The position numbers were made by a program, and so were the translations under genes. Of a stretch of DNA of 64,000 bases, positions 43,675 through 52,930 are shown in pieces. Source of the DNA: an uncultured Chitinophaga sp. (GTDB lineage Bacteria; Bacteroidota; Bacteroidia; Chitinophagales; Chitinophagaceae); assembly GCF_937898475.1 (NCBI RefSeq), contig NZ_CALEJS010000021.1, forward strand, positions 1 to 64,000, given 5' to 3'. The stretch's first letter is position 1, and every line of letters starts with the position of its first letter. The notes beneath the pieces are model-generated. The model was not told the DNA's origin. It worked only from the letters and a program-made list of their open reading frames with translations, and did not search any database.

Positions 43675-44505
43675 ATGAAGCGTTCAATAATATTTGGTTT
43701 ACTATATATGGCCGTGCTCAGCTCCTGCAGAAAAGCTACCGAGCTGCAATACGCCTCAGCGGATAATATCTACTTTGACCTTACAGACCGCACCGGTGCA
43801 ACGGTAGACAGTATTGTCTATTCCTTTGCCCTGTTCCCCGAACTGGCCAGTGATACCATCCTGCTGCCGCTGCGCATCTCCGGTATCAGGGCAACAACTG
43901 AACGCAGTTTCAGGATCAGCGTAGTGGAAAGTGCTACCACGGCGCAGCCTGAACTGCATTACAGGCCCCTGGAGGATGTTTATAAAGTGCCTGCAGGTCA
44001 GGGTATCATTAAAGTACCGGTGATCATCTATAATACTGATACCAACCTGGCCAATAAAATGGTGCGCATCAAATTCCAGCTGGAAAGTACGGCAGATCTG
44101 CATGCGGAGTTTAAAAAGCTGGACACTTTCCGTCTTATGTTCTCAAACCGCCTGGAGAAGCCGGTTTGGTGGGATCCATGGTCTGGTGAGCTGGGCCCCT
44201 ATTCCCGGGTAAAGCACGAGCTGTTCATCCGCGCAGCAGGTACTACTGAGCTGCCGGCTACTACAAGTGATGCCACCACTACTCCCAGGGTGCTGTATTA
44301 TACCAGGCGTTTCCGTTCTTTCCTCAACGATCCGATAGCGTGGGTGGAGGATAATCCGCAGGAAGGATATACCGTAGAACCAGCAGGCACGGGTAAGTAT
44401 TACTTCTACAGCATCAGTAACCCGGGAAAGAAATACCTGATGACGCTGAACACGGCTGATAACAGGTATTATTTCACAGACGAGAACGGCAACCGCATTG
44501 TATAA
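43675..44505 (+). CDS. DUF4843 domain lipoprotein
   Basis: 276 residues from the ATG at 43675 (M-K-R-S-I-I-F-G-L), preferred over an in-frame ATG at 43636 that lies inside susD, because the lipoprotein signal (lipobox L-S-S-C) starts here. The body is beta-rich with Y-F-D-L-T-D-R-T-G and F-R-I-S-V-V-E-S, the pattern of DUF4843 proteins that occur between SusD and PKD-like lipoproteins in Bacteroidota. Probably an accessory surface lipoprotein of the SusCD system. Function unknown. Confidence 0.8.
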   Translation: MKRSIIFGLLYMAVLSSCRKATELQYASADNIYFDLTDRTGATVDSIVYSFALFPELASDTILLPLRISGIRATTERSFRISVVESATTAQPELHYRPLEDVYKVPAGQGIIKVPVIIYNTDTNLANKMVRIKFQLESTADLHAEFKKLDTFRLMFSNRLEKPVWWDPWSGELGPYSRVKHELFIRAAGTTELPATTSDATTTPRVLYYTRRFRSFLNDPIAWVEDNPQEGYTVEPAGTGKYYFYSISNPGKKYLMTLNTADNRYYFTDENGNRIV

Positions 44506-44524
44506 ACAAAAAACATTTCTGCAG

Positions 44525-45934
44525 ATGAAAAGATATCTGTTATATATACTGGGAGGCCTGGTGCTGTTAACGATCGCCTGCTCCCGCGACAAGGGCAACT
44601 ATGATTACGTGGAGCTGCCGGATCCGGTGGTGGAAGGGCTGGATACTTCCTATACCGTCATTACCGGTGATAGCCTGATCATCACACCAACGGTTAAACT
44701 GACTTCCGGAAAGAGTGACTACGAATGTTACTGGAAGATCAATGTACCGGAGAAAGCTACTTCGCTAAACTATGAGGGTCATAGCCTGCGTATCGTTTTC
44801 GGGCTCGCCTCCGGCCATTACAACGCGCAGCTGGCCGTTGTGGATAACAGTAACGGCATGAAGTATTTCTATGAGTTCAGCATCAGCTGCCAGACGGAAT
44901 TCACCAGGGGCGCGGTAGTGCTTACCAGCAACGGTGGCAGGGCTGAACTGGCTTTTATTAAACCGGATGGTAGTATTCAGTCAGAAATATACCAGGCTAT
45001 TAACCAGGAGGCGCTGCCGGGAGAACCTATGCAGCTGGTACCGGTGCAGAACCAGTTTTACCTGAATCGCCTTACCTCTTACTGGCTTACCTATACGAAC
45101 GGTGGAGTACTGGTAGATGCAGACAACCTGCAGCGTTTGCGCAGCCTGAAAGACAACTTCTTTGATCCTCCGGCAACTGCCAAAGCGGACTATATGATGA
45201 ACATGCCGCAGGGCGTTACCCAGGCAGTAATAAACGGAAAGCTGTATACCGGCGCTACGGAAACAGCTCCGTTCTGGCCCTACTACGGATTCTACGGCGT
45301 ACCGATAGCAGGTAACTATAAACTGCACCCGCAGATGGTACACAATGGGTTTGAGAATCCTAACGGCACCTACTACCTGGGCTTTGAGGCCAACCAGAAA
45401 CAGTTTGTGCGCATCATGAACCTGACTTACTATGGATCAGATTTCTCAGTGATGGATACGGCCTTCAACCCGAAAGATCTTAAAATGGACCTGCTGTATA
45501 TGGACCGCTTCGGTGATGACGACCTGTATGCATTCTGCGACAGCGCAGGCAAAAAAATGGAATTGAAGTTCCGCGTACTGCTGAACGACAGTACCCAGCG
45601 TTTTTATCCTTCCTATAAAAGGACATTCCCCGGCGCAGCCCTGCTGTCTGCTGGTACGATCTGGCGCTCATCACCCATCGGCGTTTTCTTTTTCAGCGCT
45701 AATGACAAGGTATACCGCTATAATCCCCTGAACCAGGAACTTACGCCGCTGGTAGCCAACTTCGGTGGTAAGAAAGTAACCATGCTGAAAGTGCAGCGCG
45801 GAGGTAACCTGCTGGTGGCAGGCGTGGAAGGCAGTGTGTATTACCTGGATATCAGCGTGGGGAAAACAGGACAGGTAATACAGCAATATAACGGCATAGC
45901 GGGTATACCCAAAGACGTGATCGTAAGGGACTAA
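44525..45934 (+). CDS. PKD-like family lipoprotein
   Basis: 469 residues from the ATG at 44525, with lipobox T-I-A-C after a short hydrophobic run. The N-terminal part is Ig/PKD-like (about 25-130: D-T-S-Y-T-V-I-T-G-D-S-L-I-I-T-P, Y-E-C-Y-W-K-I-N-V-P), and the C-terminal two thirds look like repeated beta-strand units, perhaps a propeller. Such genes accompany DUF4843 and SusCD in Bacteroidota loci. It is likely exposed on the cell surface as a binding component; the ligand is unknown. Confidence 0.8.
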   Translation: MKRYLLYILGGLVLLTIACSRDKGNYDYVELPDPVVEGLDTSYTVITGDSLIITPTVKLTSGKSDYECYWKINVPEKATSLNYEGHSLRIVFGLASGHYNAQLAVVDNSNGMKYFYEFSISCQTEFTRGAVVLTSNGGRAELAFIKPDGSIQSEIYQAINQEALPGEPMQLVPVQNQFYLNRLTSYWLTYTNGGVLVDADNLQRLRSLKDNFFDPPATAKADYMMNMPQGVTQAVINGKLYTGATETAPFWPYYGFYGVPIAGNYKLHPQMVHNGFENPNGTYYLGFEANQKQFVRIMNLTYYGSDFSVMDTAFNPKDLKMDLLYMDRFGDDDLYAFCDSAGKKMELKFRVLLNDSTQRFYPSYKRTFPGAALLSAGTIWRSSPIGVFFFSANDKVYRYNPLNQELTPLVANFGGKKVTMLKVQRGGNLLVAGVEGSVYYLDISVGKTGQVIQQYNGIAGIPKDVIVRD

Positions 45935-45962
45935 CATAATTTCATCATCTAAACAGCATAAC

Positions 45963-47123
45963 ATGAGAAAATGGATATTAACGGCTTTTGTTGCTCTGCC
46001 TGTAGTTGCAGCCGCACAAAGCGGTGAGTTTGTACTGAATGGTAAGCTGGGCAATCTTAATGCGCCGGCTAAAGCATACCTGCACTACCAGGGGGAAGAT
46101 AACAACAGCACCCTGGACTCTGCCGTGCTGCATAACGGCACTTTCGTGATCAAAGGCAAAGTGAAAAGCCCCCACATGTGTATGCTGGTGGTAGATCACC
46201 AGGGCAAGGGTGATCAAAACCCGCAGATGGCGCAGGACAGGCGCCTGATGTACCTGGAAAAAGGCAGCATTCATATCACCGCTGAGGAAACGCTGGAAGA
46301 CGGCACCATTACCGGCTCACCGGTAAATAAAGAGCATGAGCGTTACAAGCAGTTCCTGTCTCCCTTTGACGAGCAGATGAACAGTATCAACAAAGATTTC
46401 GGCGCATCCACGCCTGAACAGCAGCAGGATACCGCTTTCATGAACGGTCTGCGTGCACGTTTTGACAAAGCCATGAAAGATAAACGCGAGCTGATGAAAC
46501 AATTCATCACCGCTAATCCAGGATCTTTCTTCAGCGTGGAGGCCCTGAAAGAACTGAGCGTACACCTGAACATGAACCTGGCCATACTGGAGCCCCTGTA
46601 CAAAGGCCTGTCGCCCGAAATACAGAACAGCTTTGCAGGCAAAGAGTTTGCCGCTTCAATGGAAAGGGAGCGCCGTCTTGCTCTCGGCTCACCGGCGCCT
46701 GACTTTACCCAGAATGATGTGGCAGGCAAGCCGGTGAAGCTGTCTGACTTCCGCGGTAAGTATGTGCTGCTGGATTTCTGGGCCTCCTGGTGCGGTCCCT
46801 GCAGGGCGGAAAATCCTTACGTAGTAGCTGCCTATAACCAGTTCAAAGACAAGAACTTTACGGTGCTCAGCGTATCGCTGGATCAGCCGGGCAAGAAAGA
46901 CGCCTGGGTAGCCGCTATAAAAAAGGATGGCCTGGAAGACTGGACACACGTTTCTGACCTTAAATACTGGAATAACCAGGTAGCAGTTTTATATGGTGTA
47001 AAGGGGGTACCTACCAATTTCCTGATCGATCCCTCCGGGAAGATCATTGCCAGGAACCTGCGCGGAGAGAAGCTGCAGGCTGAACTGGACACTGTCATCA
47101 ATGGCAAAACAGCGTCGAACTGA
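45963..47123 (+). CDS. TlpA-family thioredoxin-like protein with DUF4369 domain
   Basis: 386 residues with a signal peptide (about 1-19, ending A-A-A-Q). A DUF4369-like beta domain (about 22-125) precedes a helical linker and a TlpA thioredoxin domain (about 240-380) with redox pair C-G-P-C at 277-280 in F-W-A-S-W-C-G-P-C-R-A-E-N-P and cis-Pro in G-V-K-G-V-P-T-N-F. A periplasmic thiol:disulfide reductase. It ends the locus 1 operon and is followed by a terminator. TlpA proteins are often found at the end of such DUF4843/PKD loci, suggesting the cargo or its receptor contains thiols (inference). Confidence 0.92.
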   Translation: MRKWILTAFVALPVVAAAQSGEFVLNGKLGNLNAPAKAYLHYQGEDNNSTLDSAVLHNGTFVIKGKVKSPHMCMLVVDHQGKGDQNPQMAQDRRLMYLEKGSIHITAEETLEDGTITGSPVNKEHERYKQFLSPFDEQMNSINKDFGASTPEQQQDTAFMNGLRARFDKAMKDKRELMKQFITANPGSFFSVEALKELSVHLNMNLAILEPLYKGLSPEIQNSFAGKEFAASMERERRLALGSPAPDFTQNDVAGKPVKLSDFRGKYVLLDFWASWCGPCRAENPYVVAAYNQFKDKNFTVLSVSLDQPGKKDAWVAAIKKDGLEDWTHVSDLKYWNNQVAVLYGVKGVPTNFLIDPSGKIIARNLRGEKLQAELDTVINGKTASN

Positions 47124-47170
47124 CCTGGCTGCTGACTATCCTATGTAATCCCTGACCAACCATTGCACGG

Positions 47171-47202
47171 GGCCGGAAGCAATTCCGGCCTTCGCGTTTT
47201 TG
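47171..47202 (+). terminator. Rho-independent terminator of SusCD locus 1
   Basis: Stem GGCCGGAA (47171-47178), GCAA loop, TTCCGGCC (47183-47190), then TTCGCGTTTTTG on the plus strand, 48 bases past the TlpA stop. It separates locus 1 from locus 2. Confidence 0.85.
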
Positions 47203-47215
47203 ACACGCCATTTTG

Positions 47216-47223
47216 TACATTTG
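47216..47223 (+). promoter_or_regulatory. -7 box TACATTTG of the second ECF sigma gene
   Basis: A perfect match to the Bacteroidota -7 consensus TAnnTTTG, 57 bases before the ECF start at 47280 and just behind the terminator of locus 1. A -33 element at the ideal distance is not clear: TTTG at 47199-47202 is too close and TTCG at 47191 is imperfect. Confidence 0.45.
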
Positions 47224-47279
47224 TCACTTATAATTAATTTACGCCGGTAAGGGGTAACCGTCTTAAATGTACAATCAAT

Positions 47280-47870
47280 ATGGAGAGTATGCCACCCGGT
47301 GAGGAGGTATTGTTAAGAATGATAGAAGGCGACGAGTCCGCATTTACAAGCATTTACAGGCACTACCATCCTGCACTCTATATCTATGTACTACGCTTCT
47401 GTAAAATACCCGACTTGTCGGAAGATCTGGTGCATGATGTTTTCCTGAAGATCTGGGAGATCAGGGACCGTATAGACCCCAGCCTGCCTTTTACCGGCTA
47501 CCTGTACCGCATTGCCCGTAACCACGCCTTTAAGACCATTAAGAAACTGGCGCAGGATGAAGGCCTGCAGGAAGAGGTACTGGAACACCTGGCAGCCAGC
47601 GGCAGCGGTTTGCCCGAGCAGGTGGTAAGAGAGAAGGAGTACGACCGTTTGTTCCGCGAAGCCCTGGGCCGCCTGGGCCCCCAACGCCTCAATGTATTCC
47701 GGCTTTGCCGGCAGGAAGGCAAAAGCTATGACGAAGCAGCTGCTATACTGGGCATATCCCGCAATGCCGTTAAAAAACACATGGTGCTCAGCATGCGTTT
47801 TATCCACGATTACATCTACCGCCACGGCGATCTGCTGCTGGCATGCTGCCTGTTGTTAAAAATCTTTTAA
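47280..47870 (+). CDS. ECF RNA polymerase sigma-70 factor, SusCD-linked (locus 2)
   Basis: 196 residues. Region 2 spans about 15-85 (F-T-S-I-Y-R-H-Y-H-P-A-L-Y-I-Y and E-D-L-V-H-D-V-F-L-K-I-W-E), region 4 about 125-180 (L-G-P-Q-R-L-N-V-F-R-L-C-R-Q-E-G-K-S-Y-D-E-A-A-A, then I-L-G-I-S-R-N-A-V-K-K-H). A short hydrophobic C-terminal tail is present, as in locus 1. It should drive the downstream SusC/SusD/GH16/GH30 genes in response to the FecR protein encoded 86 bases further on. Confidence 0.9.
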   Translation: MESMPPGEEVLLRMIEGDESAFTSIYRHYHPALYIYVLRFCKIPDLSEDLVHDVFLKIWEIRDRIDPSLPFTGYLYRIARNHAFKTIKKLAQDEGLQEEVLEHLAASGSGLPEQVVREKEYDRLFREALGRLGPQRLNVFRLCRQEGKSYDEAAAILGISRNAVKKHMVLSMRFIHDYIYRHGDLLLACCLLLKIF

Positions 47871-47955
47871 ATTTTTTTTGGGGAGGGGGTACCCTCCGGT
47901 CTCAATTTGGGATATTAATAGCAGGCGCCCGTCTGAAAGGGCGCCGGCATAACGT

Positions 47956-49143
47956 ATGTCTCAACTAAATGGCCACCACGAAAAACTGCTGCAGCGGTAC
48001 CTTGACGGGCAATGCTCGCCCGAAGAGGTAGCAGAACTGTATGCCTGGCTTCGTACGTCAGAAGCCCACCGCCCCCTGCTGGCAGCCATGCAGCAGGAGT
48101 TTGAGCAGGTTATGCAACAGCCCCAACAGGTTCCTGCAGCGCTTAGCGACCGGGTAGAAGCCCGCCTGATGCAGGATATCAGCCGTAAAAAGGTGAGGCC
48201 CCTCTTCAGCCGCTACCGCGTGGCGGCTGCCGCCGTGATACTGCTTGCGATGGCAGGTGGTTTCTGGTGGCTGGCATCTGTTTCCCGTACCGCTCAGCAA
48301 AGTCTTCCCGCTAAGGAAATTGCCGCCGTTCATAAAGACAACGATGTAGCTCCCGGTACCAGCAAAGCGATGCTTACCCTGGCAGATGGATCTACCGTAA
48401 CGCTGGACAGCGCCGGTAACCAGGTGATACAGCAGGGTAAAACCCTGGTACAGCAAAGTAATGGCCAGTTGCAATATGCCGCTAAAGGTAAAGGCGAAGC
48501 GATTGGATATAATACCCTTACCGTTCCCAGGGGCGGCCAGTTCAATATTGTATTGCCGGATGGCAGCCATGTATGGCTGAACGCAGCTTCCACACTGCGG
48601 TTCCCTACTGCTTTCACCGGTAAGCAACGGGTGGTGGAGCTGCAGGGCCAGGGATATTTTGAGATAAAGAAGGACGTAGCCCGTCCGTTTATCGTAAAAG
48701 TGAATACCACGGAAGTACAGGTGCTGGGCACCCGATTTGACATAATGGCCTATGACGATGAAAAGAGCCTGAATACCACTTTGCTGGAAGGCGCTGTACG
48801 TATGAAACAGGGGCTTATCCAGCAACAGCTGGCGCCTGGACAGCAGGCAGTACTTGACTACAACAGCGGCCGCATGTCTGTACGCGCGGTGGATGTAGAT
48901 GAGGTAGTAGCCTGGAAAACCGGCTTCTTTGAGTTTGATAATGCCGCTATTTCTGTCATCATGAGGCAGTTGTCAAGATGGTACGATGTGGAGGTCAGCT
49001 ATCTGAATAATAACAGCAACCGGCTTTTTGGCGGCCGTATCAGCCGCAATCTGCCACTGTCAGAGATATTACACATGCTGGAAGCAAACGGCGCAAAGTT
49101 TAACCTGGAGGGCCGCCGGCTGATGGTTACAGTAGAAAACTAA
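47956..49143 (+). CDS. FecR-type anti-sigma factor (locus 2)
   Basis: 395 residues: N-terminal cytoplasmic region (~1-85), transmembrane helix near 90-112 (V-A-A-A-A-V-I-L-L-A-M-A-G-G-F-W-W-L-A), FecR domain near 185-285 (V-P-R-G-G-Q-F-N-I-V-L-P-D-G-S-H-V-W-L-N-A and V-L-G-T-R-F-D-I-M-A) and C-terminal DUF4974-like region (F-F-E-F-D-N-A-A-I-S-V-I near 320). It couples the SusC STN domain to the locus 2 sigma factor. A hairpin lies in the 278-bp gap to susC, where a sigma-dependent promoter is expected. Confidence 0.93.
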   Translation: MSQLNGHHEKLLQRYLDGQCSPEEVAELYAWLRTSEAHRPLLAAMQQEFEQVMQQPQQVPAALSDRVEARLMQDISRKKVRPLFSRYRVAAAAVILLAMAGGFWWLASVSRTAQQSLPAKEIAAVHKDNDVAPGTSKAMLTLADGSTVTLDSAGNQVIQQGKTLVQQSNGQLQYAAKGKGEAIGYNTLTVPRGGQFNIVLPDGSHVWLNAASTLRFPTAFTGKQRVVELQGQGYFEIKKDVARPFIVKVNTTEVQVLGTRFDIMAYDDEKSLNTTLLEGAVRMKQGLIQQQLAPGQQAVLDYNSGRMSVRAVDVDEVVAWKTGFFEFDNAAISVIMRQLSRWYDVEVSYLNNNSNRLFGGRISRNLPLSEILHMLEANGAKFNLEGRRLMVTVEN

Positions 49144-49181
49144 AGTATTTGAACTAAAACAATAAATCAGCAACAAAATCT

Positions 49182-49216
49182 CATTACGGGCCCCTGACCA
49201 CGTTGGGGCGGTAATG
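49182..49216. other. Imperfect hairpin in the FecR-SusC gap of locus 2
   Basis: CATTACGGGCCCC (49182-49194) can pair with GGGGCGGTAATG (49205-49216) with one mismatch/bulge. No T run follows. It lies 200 bases before susC, in the region where the ECF-dependent promoter and leader RNA are expected. It could be a weak terminator after fecR or part of the leader. Confidence 0.4.
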
Positions 49217-49421
49217 AATTCAATGTTAAACATCCTAAATATGAAAAAACTGGTAAACATCACCGTTATGAATCAAACAACAAGCTAGCGTACAAGGGGG
49301 GAACCAAAGAAAAAAACCGGAAGTGCTCGCAACACTCCCGGCAGTAAGTCTGGGATTCCCGAAGATCATCAGTCCCGTTTAAGAACTATTTATCTCGTCA
49401 TTTCCCAAACACTACAAAAGT

Positions 49422-52400
49422 ATGCAATTAAACTTTAGTGGTATAGCTTCCCGTGTGGGTAAGCGATCCGCTCATCAACCACGTCAGGTAGAGGCCATAC
49501 TAAATGAAACACCTCGTTTTGCCTGCAAAATTGTCCGCGTCATGAAATTGACTGCCTTTTTGCTGCTTGCCGCCTGCTTGCAGATCAGCGCAAAAGCGGT
49601 ATCCCAGCAGATCACGTTATCGGCTAAGAACATGCCTTTAAAGAAGATACTGAAAGAAGTATCCAGGCAGGCCGGTATTTCCATCGTTTATGATGAAGGC
49701 CTGATCTCCCGTGCCAACCCGGTGAGCATCTCTGTCAAGAATGCATCTGTAAAGGAAGTACTGGACGAATGCCTGAAAAACCAGCCGGTTATCTACAGCA
49801 TGGACGGCATGCGTATTATTATACAGAAGCCCCAGGCTCCCCGCCAGCTGCAACAGGAAGATACTACCATCGCCGTAAGCGGCCGTATCCTGGATGAAAA
49901 GGGAGAGCCGGTACCGGGCGCCAGCGTTCGTATACAAGGCACCAACAGGGGCACTGCTACTGATCCTGATGGTCGTTACACTATCCGTGCTCCGCGTAAC
50001 AGCTCGCTGGTGGTGAACTTCCTCGGCTATTCGCCCAAGATCGTTGCTGTAACGGGCGGTACCCTGGATGTAAAACTGGAAGTGGCCCAAACGGCTTTGA
50101 ATGAAACCGTTGTGGTAGGTTATGGCGTTCAGAAAAAGAGCGTGGTAACCGGTTCCATCTCCAGTGTAAGGGCAGCAGACCTGGAAAACCAACCTGTTAC
50201 GCGTCCTGAACAGGCGCTGCAGGGCCGTACTTCCGGGGTTACCATCGCTGCCAACTCTGGTCAGCCCGGTTCCGCAGCAGCCGTAAGGGTAAGAGGTATC
50301 ACCTCTTTCGGCAACAATAATCCGCTTTGGGTAGTGGATGGAGTAGTGGTAGACAATGGCGGTATCGGTTACCTGAACCAGTATGATATTGAATCCATCG
50401 AAGTACTGAAAGATGCTGCGTCCCAGGCTATCTATGGTGCGCGTGCGGCCACCGGCGTTATCCTGATCACTACCAAAAAAGGTAAGGCAGGTAACCTGAA
50501 GGTGAACTACAATGGTTATTTCGGCGTTTCTGAACCCGCTAAGAAGCTGAAAATGCTGAACGCTTCAGAATATGCCACCCTGCGTAATGAAGCTGCCGCC
50601 AATGCAGGTAAAGACCTGCCTTTTGACAATCCTGCATCTTTCGGACAGGGTACTGACTGGCAGTCACTCATCTTCAATAACAGCGCCATCAGGCAGAACC
50701 ACGAGATAAGCGTGAGCGGCGGAAATGATAAATCCACTTTCTACAGCTCTTTCGGGTATCTTAACCAGGAAGGTATCGTAGCATCTGACATCTCGAAATA
50801 CCAGCGCGTAAACGCACGCCTGAACTCCGTACATAAAATATCTCAGTACATCACCTTCGGACAGAATGTGGGTTACTCTTATGAGAAGAGCGTGGGCATC
50901 GGTAACACCAACAACGAGTTTGGCGGTCCTTTAAGCTCTGCCCTGAACCTGGATCCGATTACGCCATCCGTGGTAACAGATCCTACCCTTGCCGCACAGG
51001 CGCCTTATGACAGGGCAGGTATCAGAAGGGATGCGCAGGGCCGTCCTTATGGTATCTCTACCATCGTAGGACAGGAGATCACCAACCCGCTGGCCTACAT
51101 CACCACCCGCCTGGGTAACTACAACTGGGCCCACAACATCGTAGGCAATGCTTACCTCGAAGTGCAGCCCATCCCGGGATTGAGGTTCAGGTCCAGCCTG
51201 GGTACCAAGCTGGCCTTCTATGGCGCAGAGACCTTTACGCCTTCGTTCTACCTGAACTCTTCTACCAATAACACCCGCACACAATTCCAGCGTACCAATA
51301 ACCAGCGTTTTGACTGGAACCTGGAAAACACGATCTCCTATAACAAGACCTTCGGCGCGCATGATGTGTCTGTGTTACTGGGCCAGGGTGCATACCTTGA
51401 AAACCGTCTAAGAGGTACCAATGTAACTTATTATGATATCCCTGCGGACAATTTCAAGGATGCTTCCATGAACTTCAACATTGCTACCGCCAACAGGATC
51501 GCCACCGGTAGTGAAGGTATAGACCATAAAGTGTCTTCCCTCTTTGCCCGTGTGAACTATGCTTATGAAGAGAAGTACCTCTTTACCGGTATCCTTCGCC
51601 GTGACGGTTCTACCAGGTTTGGCCCCAACAAGAAATATGGTGTGTTCCCCTCCTTCTCACTGGGCTGGGTAACTTCCAAAGAGAATTTCTGGCCTGCTCA
51701 GAACGTGGTAGACTTCCTGAAGATCCGTGGCGGATACGGTGTGGTAGGTAATGATAACATCCGCGACTTTGGTTATGCCCCCATCATTGGTGGCGGCCGT
51801 AACTACCAGCTGGGCACCGGTGAGAACTACCAGGTGGGTTACAGCCCCAACTCACTGCCTAACGAAAATCTGCGCTGGGAACAAACCAGTCAGACCAACG
51901 TAGGTTTTGAAGCCAGCATCTTCAGAGATTTCACGCTGTCTTTTGACTGGTACAAGAAAGTAACTTCCGGTATCCTGCAGCCGCTGCGTATACCCATCTA
52001 CGTAGGTGTGGTAGAGCAGCCTGTTGCCAACGTGGCAGATATGCAGAACACCGGCCTTGAACTGGAACTGGGCTACCGTAAGGTAGTAGGCGACTGGACA
52101 CTGTCTGCAAATGCAAATGTGTCTCATATCAAGAATGAAGTAACAGACCTCGGTCCTGGTAAAACATATGTAAGCGACGGACAGCAAACCTTCCAGTCTT
52201 CCAGCTGGCCGCTGACCCGCACCGCACTGGGACAGCCTTTCGGCGCCTTCTACGGTTTCCGTACCAATGGCATCTTCCAGACCCAGGCAGATGTTGACAA
52301 CTATGTAAGCGCTGACGGCAAGAAGATCCAGCCCAATGCTGCGCCCGGCGACTTCCGTTGGGTGGATGTGAATGGCGACGGTCAGATCAACGAGAACGAC

Positions 52401-52910
52401 CGTGATTTCATCGGTAACCCTACACCTACCTGGACATATGGCCTGACCATCAACGCAGCTTACAAAGGTTTTGACCTGACTGTATTCGGACAGGGCGCCG
52501 GTGGTAACAAGATCTTCCAGGGTCTGCGCCGCCTCGATATCCCCACCGCCAACTGGCAGACAAAAGCGCTGAGCAGGTGGCATGGTGAAGGTACTTCCAA
52601 TGATTTCCCCAGGCTGATGCAGGAAGATGTTAACCAGAATAACAACTTCACCAATCCTTCTGACTTCTACCTGGAAAGCGGCAATTATTTCAGGATCAGG
52701 AACCTGCAGCTGGGATACACCATCCCTTCATCTCTTACCAAACGCGCCAAGATCGAAAAAGTACGCATCTATATCATGGCTGAGAACCTCGTAACGATCA
52801 CCAAATACACCGGCTATGATCCGGAAATTGGTGGCGACCTGCTGGGTGTTGACCGCGGTATCTATCCGCAGGCACGTTCTTATATGCTGGGATTGAATGT
52901 TACTTTCTAA
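49422..52910 (+). CDS. SusC/RagA-family TonB-linked outer membrane receptor with STN domain (locus 2)
   Basis: 1162 residues from 49422. The signal peptide begins only at about residue 41 (M-K-L-T-A-F-L-L-L-A-A-C-L), so a start at the ATG 49542 is possible; the 40-residue lead is basic and hydrophilic. Next come an STN domain (about 65-135), a carboxypeptidase-like domain (V-S-G-R-I-L-D-E-K-G-E-P-V-P-G-A-S-V near 150), the plug (Y-D-I-E-S-I-E-V-L-K-D-A-A-S-Q-A-I-Y-G near 325) and the barrel ending M-L-G-L-N-V-T-F. It imports oligosaccharides bound by SusD. The following GH16 and GH30 genes point to beta-glucan as cargo. Confidence 0.94.
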   Translation: MQLNFSGIASRVGKRSAHQPRQVEAILNETPRFACKIVRVMKLTAFLLLAACLQISAKAVSQQITLSAKNMPLKKILKEVSRQAGISIVYDEGLISRANPVSISVKNASVKEVLDECLKNQPVIYSMDGMRIIIQKPQAPRQLQQEDTTIAVSGRILDEKGEPVPGASVRIQGTNRGTATDPDGRYTIRAPRNSSLVVNFLGYSPKIVAVTGGTLDVKLEVAQTALNETVVVGYGVQKKSVVTGSISSVRAADLENQPVTRPEQALQGRTSGVTIAANSGQPGSAAAVRVRGITSFGNNNPLWVVDGVVVDNGGIGYLNQYDIESIEVLKDAASQAIYGARAATGVILITTKKGKAGNLKVNYNGYFGVSEPAKKLKMLNASEYATLRNEAAANAGKDLPFDNPASFGQGTDWQSLIFNNSAIRQNHEISVSGGNDKSTFYSSFGYLNQEGIVASDISKYQRVNARLNSVHKISQYITFGQNVGYSYEKSVGIGNTNNEFGGPLSSALNLDPITPSVVTDPTLAAQAPYDRAGIRRDAQGRPYGISTIVGQEITNPLAYITTRLGNYNWAHNIVGNAYLEVQPIPGLRFRSSLGTKLAFYGAETFTPSFYLNSSTNNTRTQFQRTNNQRFDWNLENTISYNKTFGAHDVSVLLGQGAYLENRLRGTNVTYYDIPADNFKDASMNFNIATANRIATGSEGIDHKVSSLFARVNYAYEEKYLFTGILRRDGSTRFGPNKKYGVFPSFSLGWVTSKENFWPAQNVVDFLKIRGGYGVVGNDNIRDFGYAPIIGGGRNYQLGTGENYQVGYSPNSLPNENLRWEQTSQTNVGFEASIFRDFTLSFDWYKKVTSGILQPLRIPIYVGVVEQPVANVADMQNTGLELELGYRKVVGDWTLSANANVSHIKNEVTDLGPGKTYVSDGQQTFQSSSWPLTRTALGQPFGAFYGFRTNGIFQTQADVDNYVSADGKKIQPNAAPGDFRWVDVNGDGQINENDRDFIGNPTPTWTYGLTINAAYKGFDLTVFGQGAGGNKIFQGLRRLDIPTANWQTKALSRWHGEGTSNDFPRLMQEDVNQNNNFTNPSDFYLESGNYFRIRNLQLGYTIPSSLTKRAKIEKVRIYIMAENLVTITKYTGYDPEIGGDLLGVDRGIYPQARSYMLGLNVTF

Positions 52911-52930
52911 CAAGTTAAAGCTGATCAACA

